The position numbers and the translations under genes are program-made. Under the pieces are notes generated by a model. It ran no database searches, was not told where the DNA came from, and saw nothing but the letters and a program-made list of their open reading frames with translations. Shown here piece by piece: positions 35,073 to 46,276 of a stretch of DNA of 64,000 bases. This DNA is from Isoetes taiwanensis. Its lineage: Eukaryota; Streptophyta; Lycopodiopsida; Isoetales; Isoetaceae. The first letter of the stretch is position 1; every line of letters begins with the position of its first letter. The stretch spans positions 2,044,001 to 2,108,000 of the forward strand of contig JAJEKV010000078.1 of NCBI GenBank assembly GCA_021234155.1, in the 5' to 3' direction.

Positions 35073-35445
35073 ATCCTCTCAAATTGGTCTAAAATGTCTG
35101 ATTTAACTAAAACAAAAGCTGGCACTTGTTAACTCAACTTAATTAAGTAAGATTAAGTAAGATTACTCTTTATATTAACAAAATTTTCATCATTTACAAA
35201 ATTTTACTGGCGTTCTCCCCTAATATAACTGGCGAGGTGCATGTCTTTCTTCATTAGCGTGACTCGTTTAGCATGTAATGTCGCAGTCAGAATCTTCAAG
35301 TCTTTGCACTATCTTTTTGCTTTACCGCTTCTCGTAATGCCAGCAACATTTCATCTGCTACCCTCATCCCGGGTGTTAAACTCCCCATCACTTCCCTAAC
35401 TAATCGGGCCGAGCGGTGCACTGGGGGATTAGGAACCCGGCTGCG

Positions 35446-36451
35446 TTAAAAATGCCTAATTTCCCGCAAGCGATCGTTCCTCTCGCTCTCCTTTACATTT
35501 CGCTCTCTTTTGGCTGGTGGTCTAGGAGGCTTGGGCTTCTCTAGTGGTGGCCTGAGAGTCTGCTTCTTCGTCGGATGTCCCCTTCGATAGTTCTTACTAC
35601 TTTTCTTTGGTAATAGGAGTTGTAATCCTCCCACTTCTTCATATACAGCGTTGTGTTCCCTCATCTTCCTCTCGTGACCTTGATGGGGTCTATCACATAC
35701 GCCTCTCGGCTGGCCGCGATTGCTTTGTTTCTATCCCATGTAACCGGTATGGTGGGGGCTTCTGCGCCTTTCTTTCGGGCTGCTCCGGGTCGGGGTCTTG
35801 CTCATTGTTCATTGGCGGGATCCTTGAAGGACCTGCCTCTTTATCATGGGGGTTAAAATCCTCATCCTCCGAAGTCATCCGAGGAGGATGGGGTTTGTCC
35901 GCTGGTCGTTCTTGGATAACTACCTTGGTTCGTGGGGCTTTCTTGAGTTTCCTCTTGCCTACCTCCACGAACTTCCCCTTCTTCTTCTTCTTGACTCTTG
36001 GTTTGCCTTAAGCCTTCTCCTCGTCCCTCTTCCCTTCTTTTACGCTCTCTTTTCTCTCGACAGCGTTCTTTTTGCTTCATGTCGCTTGATCCACGCCTCG
36101 AGTTCTTCTTCTTGGCTGGCTCGGCGTCGGCTCCTCTGTTCTTCATTTTGCTTTCGGCCACCCGATCTTGCTCCTCCTTACATGCGCCTTTCCTCCTCTA
36201 TTTCTTGAAGAATGCATCCGTCTCCTTCTTCATTGTAGGGGACTTACGTCGCATCAGTGTGCTCCCTCCTCGACCTCTGTCTCATCCCCTTCTTGGTTGG
36301 TGAGGTTGTCGGGGCAGCTCTTTGGACTCTGTTCCTTAAGCTAGGCGAAGGTTGGTCTTCTTTGTGAAAGAAGGCTCTCGAAGCATTTCACAGGGTAGAG
36401 GCTGGGGGTTCGTCTCGGAGGAACTCTGGCGATGCATTTTCGTCTGGCCAT
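35446..36451 (-). pseudogene. retrotransposon ORF A, charged protein of unknown function
   Basis: A minus-strand ATG at 36,451 gives MARRKCIARVPPRRTPSLYP. Frameshifted continuations are extremely Lys/Arg/Glu-rich (36,161-35,862), then DKPHPPRMTSEDEDFNPHDK and GPSRIPPMNNEQDPDPEQPE, then a Lys/Pro-rich end to 35,446. It has no recognised domain and looks intrinsically disordered and basic, as a nucleic-acid-binding protein might be (inference). It is flanked on both sides by pairs of 67-bp hairpin repeats and preceded by a TATA box. The frame is broken several times. Confidence 0.4.
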
Positions 36452-36551
36452 GTTTGACTGCCTCGTCAATCCGATGTCGGCCCAAAAATCGCCTTAGCAA
36501 CGGGAGGCGATTTTTCTAAGGAGGAATGTACAAATGAGGGGGGTCCTAGAT

Positions 36552-36560
36552 CTATTTATA
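36552..36560 (-). promoter_or_regulatory. TATA box TATAAATAG before ORF A
   Basis: The minus strand reads ATCTATAAATAGATCTAGG, about 100 nt before the ATG at 36,451 and about 100 nt after hairpin copy 3 in the direction of reading. Confidence 0.5.
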
Positions 36561-36660
36561 GATGGCCAAATTTGGGTCAAATTTCAAACTACCTTTTGGA
36601 CCCAGCTAGGGCGGTTATTAACCTATTACATGGCTTATTTTAGACTTTTCTAACTTCATG

Positions 36661-36727
36661 GTCTCACACGTTGCGCCCAGATCAAAATCTAGAGTCTTGG
36701 TTTTGTTCCTGGCGCGACGTGTGAGAC
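36661..36727. repeat. 67-bp hairpin repeat, copy 3
   Basis: It begins GTCTCACACGTTGCGCCC and ends GGCGCGACGTGTGAGAC. The arms form a stem of about 17 bp with one mismatch or bulge. Confidence 0.85.
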
Positions 36728-36874
36728 ATGGTAGATTTTGATGCTAAATTTTATGCTTTCTAAGCATATTTCTAGGAGTGTAATATGCTAATCTGCTATT
36801 TCTTAGCTTAAAATTCGAATTAGCATGTTACTTTTCTGAAATTCATCAACTTTTAATGCGTTTTTTGGCCCAAT

Positions 36875-36936
36875 GTCACACGTTATGCCGTCAAAACCTG
36901 GAGTTTTGGTTTTAGTCCTGGCGCGACGTGTAAGAC
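36875..36936. repeat. 67-bp hairpin repeat, copy 4 (slightly shortened)
   Basis: It begins GTCACACGTTATGCC and ends GGCGCGACGTGTAAGAC. A few nucleotides are lost in the left arm. It is the copy nearest the 5' LTR. Confidence 0.8.
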
Positions 36937-37126
36937 CTTCTTGCTTTAGAAGGATTCGGCTCACTATTTTTTTAATCTTTTTATGTTCCAATTCTCTTAA
37001 CTGTTACTAGCTTAGCATTTACTACAAAAATGAGAAACATTTTTCCCATTTTCCGATGTTTGAGGATCCTATCAAGTTAGTACTACTGGGAGCATGGTCA
37101 GTGCTTTGCTCTTGGTCTCCAAGAAC

Positions 37127-37140
37127 ATTGCTCGATACCA
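37127..37140 (-). promoter_or_regulatory. primer-binding site (initiator tRNA-Met type)
   Basis: The minus strand reads TGGTATCGAGCAAT starting 3 nt after the 5' LTR. The usual plant site complementary to initiator tRNA-Met is TGGTATCAGAGC, so one A is missing. It fixes the orientation and the end of the 5' LTR. Confidence 0.8.
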
Positions 37141-37143
37141 CCT

Positions 37144-38623
37144 TGTGACGTCCCCTACTCATATATACGGTGCACTCACCGTGATACAAACAGAGTTCAT
37201 CCCCATACCAGCTCCATCGTCTCTGGGGCCCTCCACATATCAACGCAACCGTGATGAGTTCAAGTGGAAAGAATGAAGGGGTCATTTTACCCCGTCTCCC
37301 TCAGGGCCTACCTAGCTGCGGAAGCGTAAAATATATATGTCGATTACACATCATCATCACATATCCACCTCGAAGGGTGGCTCATCCACATCTGCATAGA
37401 CAAAGATCGGCACATCACATAGGGGTTCCTACCCAAGGCTCGGACCTCGGGGGATGACCGACGGCTTGGGTCTCCGAGTTCATTGCGCATGTAATTCATG
37501 ACAATGGATTTGGCTGCATGGGAACATGGCATAGGGTTGTCCACTCCATCCGCCCCTCACATTGCACACTTCTGAGTAGGTTGAAGAGTGTTGGGACTGG
37601 CCAGAATTCCGGGATGCATAGCCAAAGGGGGCTATTCTGAAGTTGCATCTCCCGCCCGATGGGGCGGGTAGGGATCACTCCCTCCGGGGATCTCCCATGC
37701 TCGACTCAAGGTGACTAGAGGACCACTGCCCTTATTTGACTTGAACCCACCGGAGAGTGACGCATCACCCCACGGGTGTCGAGCCCATGTCTTAATAATA
37801 CCCACACGGTGGCAAGCCATTAGACCTAGTCTACAATGATCCCGTGGACTTTACACACCGGGGGATGGCTTCAAGAGTCGAACCACGAACCTCCTTCGAG
37901 CGGTCCGCCCCTTCACCCACAACCAGTGTGGTTCTTGTACACACAGCCGAATACTAGTAATGCACTAAAGGGACTAGCTAGGAGCATCAACTACTAAGTT
38001 GTAGGTCTCTACCCCCTTCCCAATACAATGAGTCCACGTAGATCATCCATCCCTCACATCATTATAGAACTAAAGAATAATATCTAATCTACATCATAGA
38101 AGTTATGTTCTTTAGTTAGGGCTCGCTATCCGGGTTCTATGTGGTCAAGCATGGGCAATTCAATAGGCTAAACATGCTAACTCTATGCCCTAAGGCGGAT
38201 TAGGCTATTGAATTGACGAATACCCGGGTCCTTGGCTTGCTCCTCTTGATCCAATGCGCCCATGTCATTTGCCTTGCTTGGAGATGCGGTCGAAAGGGAA
38301 TCTGACGAGCTAGAGCGCACGGGCAGTTCTTGGGAGTCGGAATTGACTCTTGAGGCGCGCGAACTGGAGCTCGGAAGGTTCGTAAGAATTAGGGTTTGGT
38401 TGCCTTACATAGGCTATCAGTTAGGTTTAGGGTTTCCATGACCCTTGGTATGCCTCATTAAAGGTTAATGGTCTAAAGTGCGCACATTAATAAGTGTGCG
38501 CATCCTTGCAAGTTGCCCCCTAGGCGCCACTTGCTTGGTTACACGTCGGCGTACACGTCGATTGGAGTGGCGTACACGCGTGACGGTGCAGTACGATATA
38601 CGTCTTGAGACTGGAACGTCACA
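37144..38623 (-). repeat. 5' LTR of the Ty3/gypsy element (1,480 bp)
   Basis: In element orientation it starts TGTGACGTTCC and ends GGGGACGTCACA. It pairs over its full length with 17,412-18,889. The primer-binding site follows at its inner end and the target duplication ATCTA lies outside at 38,624-38,628. Confidence 0.9.
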
Positions 38624-38676
38624 ATCTAAAAGGCTCTTATCCTAAGTGATTATGATCTAAAAGGCTCTTATCCAAA
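38624..38676. repeat. TSD plus target tandem repeat (ATCTAAAAGGCTCTTATCC)
   Basis: ATCTAAAAGGCTCTTATCC occurs at 38,624-38,642 and again at 38,655-38,673, separated by TAAGTGATTATG. The 19-mer CCTAAGTGATTATGATCTA (38,641-38,659) is also found inverted at 18,890-18,908, right after the 3' LTR. The retrotransposon evidently landed in this tandem repeat. Confidence 0.75.
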
Positions 38677-41608
38677 GCCCTATGTGATCATGAATTGCAT
38701 TAAGAGGAGGCGGCTATTTCTGGAGAATAATCCATACCTATTCACTAATCCATTTAATAAATTTGCACCATCAGAGTTCCAGAAATTTCATGATGGGTAT
38801 TTTTGCATTTCCGACTCCAAAATTTTCATGATGGGTATTTTTGCATTTTCGACGTGTGTGGGTCCAATATTGGGGTCGAATTGGTCAATTTATAATAAAA
38901 ACCCATGTTTCCTTCAGAATCAAACCACTTAATTGACTCTTGAGAAAGCTCTTAGATATTCTGCATTGGTAAAGAATTTTACATTTCATGCTAGATCCAG
39001 ACGATAAATGCAAAAATGTTTGTCGTTTATAACAACATAAGTTGGTGCAAAAAAAAAGAGGGGACAAAAGCTATAAACATGAAAATCTACACGGGAAAGT
39101 CTGATATAAATTGAAATGACATTCAGAAACAGGTTGCCAAGATCCGGCCAGATTCAGATCCCGGATTGCCCCTCAGCATGCCCGACGCCATAAAAGGCGC
39201 AGATGTGGCAAGGTGGTGCAATGATGAAATGTTATAAAAAAAATATTGTAAAAGGGAACGGGATGTGTGGCACAGAAAGACGGACAGGGCAATTCATCAG
39301 ATTGAATCTGGCGAAGGAGTTGGATTAGATCAAGAAAACTGGTTATGTTGGGAGTAAATTTATTGGACATCCAATTAGCCTAATCCGACAAATTCGTCGG
39401 CAGATGTTTCTATCAAGGCTCAACCATTTTGTTGGGCGAAAATCCGGCCCTAGTTAGCCAACAATCTACATGATGCCTGCCTTCTTCCGGATGTCACCTT
39501 TTTGTTCCGGTTCTACGCAGGGAAAGCAAGTATTTGTGCAGTATCCGATTTCTATGTTCAAAAACCAGCAAGAGGCAGACTCAAAAAGGATGTACCTGTA
39601 AGTTTTGGTTCCAAAATCGCTGATGTTGGCAAACAGAATTGAAGCTTGAAAAGCCTGTTGGAGCTTGTAAAGTGGGATTTTCATTGGGACCAAATCTCAG
39701 TTAAACAGATGTTCGGGAAGCAGGAAATAATTCTGTAGCGAGAAATGGCAATCCTTTTGCGCACAGCCCAGATCGCTACAACCTGAGTTACAGTACTGTA
39801 GCCTATTCTTGTGGTGCAGCAGAAAACATCTCAAGTTGTTGGCCAGAAGTTGGTGTCAGAAATGAAGGCCCCATAGCCAGCATTGCCCTTTCCTTTAGAC
39901 CACCTAGGCTTAAGCATGCACCATTGTCCTTTCTTTTAGACCACTCTAGGCACAGACATGCACCAGACCGAGGTTAGCTGTCCTAGAAGGTCGATTTGAT
40001 CTGGGTTCAAGGTTGGAGCTTACCAGAATGTTGCTATTGCCATTTGCTGCCATTCTGAAAGCTTCACCACAGCCAAATATGGAAGCGCCATACCTGCACC
40101 GCCTAACAGAGGATTTGCACCTGAAAGAACCGCTTCAACTCTGTTCCATTCTATTCCTGAAGGGCTTGCTACAACGGAGATCGCTTTCTTTTTTAAATCC
40201 TTTGTCCCTTCTCATCCTCCTACTTCAAACAATGCCCATGTCCATCCTCAAATGTTCTTCTGACCTTGCCCACATGGTTTGCAATATGCCATGAGCTGAT
40301 TCTTCAAACGGACCCAATGTGGCCTTCAGTCTATTAGTTTGCTTATATCCCTTATGGCAGAGAAGGGGCGCAAAGAAGGAAGGACCAGATACCGGAATCA
40401 ATTGATGGCTATCGGCCAAGGACTCTGCCTGCAATTATGATCAAAATATGCGCCCATTTTGCACATCTTCAGCACATAAACACATTCAATTCAACCCCAA
40501 AACCTGTTTCCGACATAGCCAATCAATCAAACATGGCTATAATCTGTAGGATAGTCCTGATTGCTGGTCTAACTATTGATGGGTTCTTCACAAATGCAGA
40601 TCCAGTGAACGTTAGCAGAAGATTTCTACCAGATTCAAACGTAAACGGTCAAAAATCAATTCGTTTGGAGCTGCACAGGGCACCGCATTCTAGGCCAGAT
40701 TCCAGCATTAATCAAGTATTAAAATGGAAATGAAATGATACAATCTAAGCTCGATCCGACCAGTAGCTAGTGCAATAGAAAGAGAAATGGGGGCTTATTA
40801 CGTCCAAATGGGCTTTGGCAAGCCGGTCCAATTCTTCACTTTGATCATGGATACAAGCAGCAATTTTTTCTTGTTTTTCTTGGATTCAATGCCAGCCATG
40901 CCAGAGCTGCTATGCGCAAAGGGAGCAAATCTGCTACATATCGGCGGAAGAAAAGTGACCCACCAGTGTAAAAACGGATCTTTGCCTTCTAATTCTTCCT
41001 GAGTACCTGCTTCACCGGATTCAATCTCCGTTTCAGACCTCAATATTTCTTAGTAAAATTCAAACCCCATTTTAATCTTTGTATTCATCCACGCCCCAAT
41101 TCAAGCCCCATTTCGCCAAATTCATCCAAGCCAAATTTTTCCGAGTGTATTTATTGAATGGATTGCGCCGGCCTCTATCTGGAATTTTTGGACCAGCAAG
41201 AGGCTTGGATGTGGCACGTTTGGAATTTCTGGAATTTCATGACGTGTGGCAGCAAAAATTTTCCTCTTCTTATTTTAGGAAGGCCGAAATTAATAGACGT
41301 GTCAAGCTGTGGGCTCTTCTCAGCCCAGAAATATTAGACATCGATTTTTCTAAGAACAAAATATATTGCTTTACATAAGTAGTGATAGAAGTTACAAAAT
41401 AGGAAAAGGAAAAAGCCTTTGTTCAGATTCTGTATCTTACAATCTTGCACATGGAAACGTTAGAGGTGACTCATTCCAAAAAAACATTGCCATTAGAAAA
41501 CTATTGAAAGCAGATAAAGAACACCATAATGACCCATAACGGATCCACCATATAACTGATATCCGGTGATGTTATTTTCAAAATATCAGAACTCAATTCT
41601 AGCCTACC
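38677..41608. other. noncoding flank of the OBAP gene
   Basis: A short direct repeat (TTTCATGATGGGTATTTTTG) lies at 38,787 and 38,825. A plus-strand coding-like piece near 40,225-40,435 (CLYPLWQRRGAKKEG) is unrecognised. I see no gene I can support. Confidence 0.35.
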
Positions 41609-42844
41609 TTAGCACCCCGATTCCTTTAGAATTGTAACCAGACCCTTGCCCTTCATCCATGGATCTACCCGAGGATGAATCCCATGTTCAAGTCCTTTCA
41701 AATCAGCTCGATTCTGTTTATTTTCTTCGAAGGAAACATCGAACCGCTTCTGGGTATCTAGATTATATATAAATCACCAAGTTAAACAAATAGAGAAAAG
41801 GTTAAAAAAAGAAGGTAATTAGAGAAACATACTTTCTGCTAGCTGCTCATCAAGTTGGCCCTCAGATGTGAATGACATCATGAGCTGTGGAAGGCCCATA
41901 GGCAGTGTATCCCCTCTATCAAACTGCCAGAAGTGGAAGGTTTTCCCATAGGTTTTCACCAACTTTGCCATCTCTGCATGTTCTGCGAATTTGGGAACTC
42001 CTGGCATGAACAAAATGCCTCCCTTTACTTCAAATTCATGAGAATGCCATAGCTGCTTCTCCTCTTCTGGTAGACCCAAAAACAATCTCTCAGAGATTAT
42101 GTATTCTATTCCAATTATCCTCTCACGAAACCCGTCGTATATTACACATTGTCTAACCTCCTCATTCAGGTGTCCACAATAATGATGAGCTTCAATTTGT
42201 CTACTCATATCATATGCATACATATGAAACCTGAAAAAACAACATGGAGCCTTCATATTTCAAAACTGGTCTGGAAAGGTGCTCCTTTCTACACTTACTT
42301 GATTCTTTTGAAGATTGAAATCAAACTATAACAGTTGATCCAAAATCATTTCATAAAAAGGCCACAAAAAAAGTCATTTATATCTGAAAGTATTTAATAG
42401 CTATAAGGTCCACCAGATATTGAACCTTTGTTTCGTACTAAAATCATTTTGATGTTGAAACTAGTGTAACACATAAATACACTTTGCCATGCCGACATCT
42501 CACTTAAGTTCATAAATGATATCAAATCTTTGAATCTGAAACCTTGATATTTCTTAGCTTTTACTCTGTTGTCGATGAACAGGGTTTCAGATACATCTAC
42601 GACCAACACAAAATTTGCATACCTAGACTGCTAGAGAATTGCATGAAACAGAAACAATTTGCATGATATAAATATTACTTGGGCACAGAGATACATACGC
42701 GCAAAGGTAAGCATGGATGTTATTGATTGGTGCGAAGTTTTGGAGCATGCCAGTTCCTGTTTCAAGGATAGAAGTAGAGGTAGCAGTGTCTGCACCTGGA
42801 ATATTATCTGGGGTAGAAACTGGCCCAGGTCCGACGGCAGCCAT
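41609..42844 (-). CDS. oil body-associated protein (OBAP, DUF1264 family), three exons
   Basis: The coding exons are 42,844-42,699, 42,230-41,833 and 41,757-41,609 (146, 398 and 149 nt; 230 residues, stop TAA). All junctions keep GT-AG (donors GTATGT twice, acceptors TTTTTTCAG and AATCTAG) and the phases join. Exon 1 has [20 protein letters not shown]. Exon 2 has [57 protein letters not shown] and [20 protein letters not shown], all hallmarks of plant OBAPs. Exon 3 gives [13 protein letters not shown]. OBAPs associate with seed or spore oil bodies and help keep them stable. I chose ATG 42,844 (MAAVGPGP) because it is the first in-frame ATG; upstream codons are open but lack one. The gene appears intact. 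Confidence 0.88.
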
Positions 42845-43811
42845 CTTTGATCGCGGAAACCAAGTCCAGAACGGAGAAAAAGGCACGCCATGGCCGCATG
42901 TTGCATGCTGCTTTGCCTGCCTTCCAGACACATAGCAAATTACGTGTCCATCTTTTTACATGCTCAAATCCCAATGGGTTTAAGGGTTGGGTTTTGCTAG
43001 AAAATAGATAGGTTGAGATTTTTCGTTTCTCTTCTTCCACAACTAGTGTTAGGCACCTCCCATCTGAAAATTTCCTATAGTTACTTTGGCCAGTCGGATA
43101 TCTTGTGTTTAGAGCCCATAATTTTATATTCTTTCAATAGAAAGCAATAAAAGAATTTGCCAAAAAATTCCCTATGATACACTAACTTACCCGAAAGTTT
43201 TCAATTCCAACCAGTTGGTTTCTAGTATTCCCCGGACTTTGTCCAGAACACTGCACGAATATATAATGCTTTAAAGTAGCCTAGCTATGGTGGCTCTTCT
43301 TTTCCACTGCTTAATCAGCTCAATTCATTGGTTTGTATCATATGCAGAGAATATCTCAACGTATCTATTTGATGAACGAGCTTAAGTTGTAGTCCTTTTC
43401 ACTCTTGGAGTAGTACCCATCTTCATGTGATGAAATCTTTGCCTCCAACAAAGGGGAAAGTTACCAAGTATATATTTCCAATAGTTTGCCTGATCGGTGT
43501 CTCTGTGTTGGCTCCACTTGTTTCTCTCGAAAAAGTGCTAGTGACTTCAACTCTCCTGAAGCTCCTTCTGTTTCTGGTTTCAAACTTTTTGTAAGTCCTT
43601 CCAAGGGAAAACAAAATTATATAGCTCTTATTATCCCTTGCTTTGCTTCTGAGAATAAATTGAAGAGAATTTTATGAGGGTTTTCCTAGTGATCTAACTC
43701 TTAAAACAAATGTTCACTTTCACGTTCATATAGGTTACTTGTTACATATGCTTGTGTTTGTTTCATGTACAAAAACATGTTTGGGAAGCTAAACATGTTT
43801 CATCAAATAGA
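42845..43811. other. 5' flank of the OBAP gene
   Basis: This is the upstream region of the minus-strand OBAP gene. No TATA box at a convincing distance was picked out, and no other gene is visible. Confidence 0.3.
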
Positions 43812-43999
43812 GACTCTCTTTTTGTTTGGGTCCCATAGACCAATTGGTCTCCGTGGATGATAACGTTTGCAAATATTTTTTTACATTATTCTTTTTTCGT
43901 TGAAAAAATAAATTCTAATAGAATAGAATATAATAGAATAGAATAAAGTTTTTATTGTCCATGGACACCAATCGACCTATGGGACCCCAAAAGAGAGCA
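43812..43999. mobile_element. MITE-like element with about 45-bp terminal inverted repeats
   Basis: The left end CTCTCTTTTTGTTTGGGTCC(CATAG) and the reverse complement of the right end CTCTCTTTTGGGGTCCCATA(G) match, as do the following ATTGGT.TCC.TGGA stretches. The interior is AT-rich with an AATAGAAT microsatellite. It is about 190 bp with no coding capacity. The target duplication is not clear. Confidence 0.6.
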
Positions 44000-44239
44000 C
44001 AACAGACTTATTATTGCCTGGGTTACAAAAGCCGCTGCAAAAGGATTTTCGAGGGAAAAATCATGGTAGTAATAAGAGTGTTGTTAAACTGTACAGATAT
44101 ACATATTAAGTAACACACATACAAGTCAGGCGAGTGTCCAGGACATAGTTGGTCCCGCACATCCATGATCTCCTAAAGGTATAATCCCAGCATCCGAACT
44201 GAGGCCGTGCCCAGTATCACGTGTAACGGTTGACCAGGC

Positions 44240-46276
44240 CTGACTAACTCAACATAGCGAGCCTCGGATTTGATCATACACCAGACATCCCTATAGGATA
44301 TGGCAATACATCCTCAATGGCTCCCATTTTGTAGCATCGAGAAGGTTTGTTCTGCCATAGTTCCTCAGTCCATCTCCCTGTCTCAATTCAGAGACGGTGT
44401 GCACCTATATAGATTCATGCAATAAGCCTGCGCCTTTTCATAGGCGGAAGCCCGATAGGTCTTGCAATCTTGCCTACAGCTTTTCCTAAGGCATCGTGTC
44501 AAAAACCTTGGCGAAGTCCACAAAGCAGCAATATAGGTCATGTCATTGGTTCTTGATGTCTTCAATTATGGTCTACAATTGAAGATATGTCAATGGTGAG
44601 CATCATGGTCTGAACCCTGCCTGCGCGAGAGTCCACACATCTAACGCTACGAGGTCAGAACCGTTGATCGAGAATTTTAGAAAGCAATTTTGCAAATACT
44701 GAACTGACCATGATTGTTCAGAAATTGGCTGGGCAGTGTGGGTCACATGCCTTGTATATAGGGACAAGTCAGCTAGTGGTCCACTGTGGCAGAATTGAAT
44801 ATGGCGGTCAACACTGGTACTATAGATGGTCCTAGCCACTTGAGCAAATCTACTTGCGTATCATTCAAGTCTTGATTTATGTCTGCCTCTATAATTTGTA
44901 GCACCGGGTCCTGCTGTGGGGGTAGGGCTACTTATGCTCCCTAAAAGTCATAAAGCTGCTGCAGGTATTTTTCCCATTGTTCTGGAGCGCTATTGCAGGT
45001 AAGATGTACTAATTTTTCGAGCACCCTTCGACCGCAGGTCCTAGGATGACGGTCCAAGAGGAAGAATATTTCCTGTTGAGGGGCCACGATGTATCTGGCC
45101 TTCTTAGCTTTAACGAAATAGCGGCCTTGTCTGACCGTATGCGGCGTAGAGTAGGGTCCATGACTTGGCGGAGCCAGCATTTGTGTTCCTTGCACTCAAC
45201 ATCAAACCAATGGTTACGGGGGAAGGTTATGGCTCCCGTGGCCCATCGAGTGTGTCTTCTCCCAAAGCACCTTTCTGCAGCAGCCCCAAGGATATCAATC
45301 AGCCTGTGCACCTATTGCTCTGGCATAGAGGACTGCAAAATGTCTGCCAAGTCATCTGTGAGCATCTGGACATAAGCCTCTGCGTGTTCATACTTTAGTC
45401 GCAGTTGAGGCATGCTAGGAGGTATTGCACAGGAGGTTGGAACAACCTGTCAAACCAATTGCAAGTCGAGTGGTAGATGATCCGAGCCCACCTCCTCATC
45501 CCTACTATCTGTTTCCATTTAAAGGGGCTCGATGACATGCATATCTTGTTCTGCCACCAATACATAGTCCACTATACTCGATCCGGCCCCTTGGTTCTCC
45601 TGCCTGCAATTGTGTTTGCAAGAGGATGGCCATTGTGCTAGTCCAATCTAGATTACTAGGTCAAAGGTACTGCACAACAGCAGCAACAACTATCTACTAT
45701 AGCATGTGACCTCATTGTCATCTGATACCCATGGCCAAGCTCCTTCTGAGAGGCATAGTTGCAGCACATCGTCGGCTAGGGATCAAATCTCATGGGTTGT
45801 TCCGTGCCAGTGCATGCATTGAAGTCTCTGACGGCATGACTCTACCCAACTGCTTGTGCTGCATGTTGTATGTCATCATATAGATCGACATAGGGGTCCA
45901 ACCTATCCACAGCCGAGTGGGTGTGATAGAAGTTGCTCTCGGCATGCAGAAAGTAGCAAGCTGCCACAAAGAGAAGGATGCCACTGCAGTGTTGCACGCA
46001 CATCCATAGGTAACGGTTGTGTTTATCTGTCTTACACAGGGAGACTGACTGTGCCAAGGCTGTCATGTAGTAGCAGGCGATCCCTCGTGTCCCCGATTCC
46101 AATTTACTCATTAAAGACAGAGTACCGTTGTATCTTGGCAGGTCGGGTAGCATGTGTCCTGCATGCTCCCACGTTTCCATGAGGAAGATAAGGTCCATAT
46201 TGGTAGCAACTGAGTTGAAGCTATCTCCCTTCATTTTTTGTGCATTTTGATTGACCATTGTCAAAAAGTACAACAC
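44240..46276 (-). mobile_element. non-LTR retrotransposon (LINE) remnant: endonuclease and RT start
   Basis: On the minus strand an apurinic-type endonuclease domain is visible at 46,276-45,842 (MDLIFLMETWEHAGHMLPDL, LESGTRGIACYY, SNFYHTHSAVDRLDPYVDLY). After many frame breaks, DFNACTGTEQP (about 45,830) follows, then APEQWEKYLQQLYDF (about 44,980) and the RT beginning (LNDTQVDLLKWLGPS, about 44,850; FVDFA..FDTMP, about 44,510). The order endonuclease-RT and the motifs identify a LINE. Multiple stops show it is dead. Confidence 0.7.

Larger units (their letters stand above)
31287..38623 (-). mobile_element. Ty3/gypsy retrotransposon, 5' half (5' LTR to integrase)
   Basis: On the minus strand the order is 5' LTR (38,623-37,144), primer-binding site, leader, ORF A, ORF B, gag, and a shortened pol consisting only of integrase. 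It breaks at the CACTA insertion at 31,287. The protease, reverse transcriptase and RNase H regions are deleted. The element continues on the plus strand at 16,087. Confidence 0.85.

Noticed and set aside
33647-36303. Long plus-strand ORFs (Ser-rich and hydrophobic) across 33.6-36.3 kb
   Set aside because: They are antisense shadows of the Lys/Glu/Arg-rich minus-strand retrotransposon ORFs.
37144-38623. Solo LTR
   Set aside because: A primer-binding site and internal sequence follow directly, and the outer target duplication pairs with the other LTR at 18,890, so it is the 5' LTR of a split element.
40013-40440. Plus-strand ORF rich in Leu as a membrane protein gene
   Set aside because: It is short and low-complexity with no conserved motif, and has no flanking splice or promoter support.
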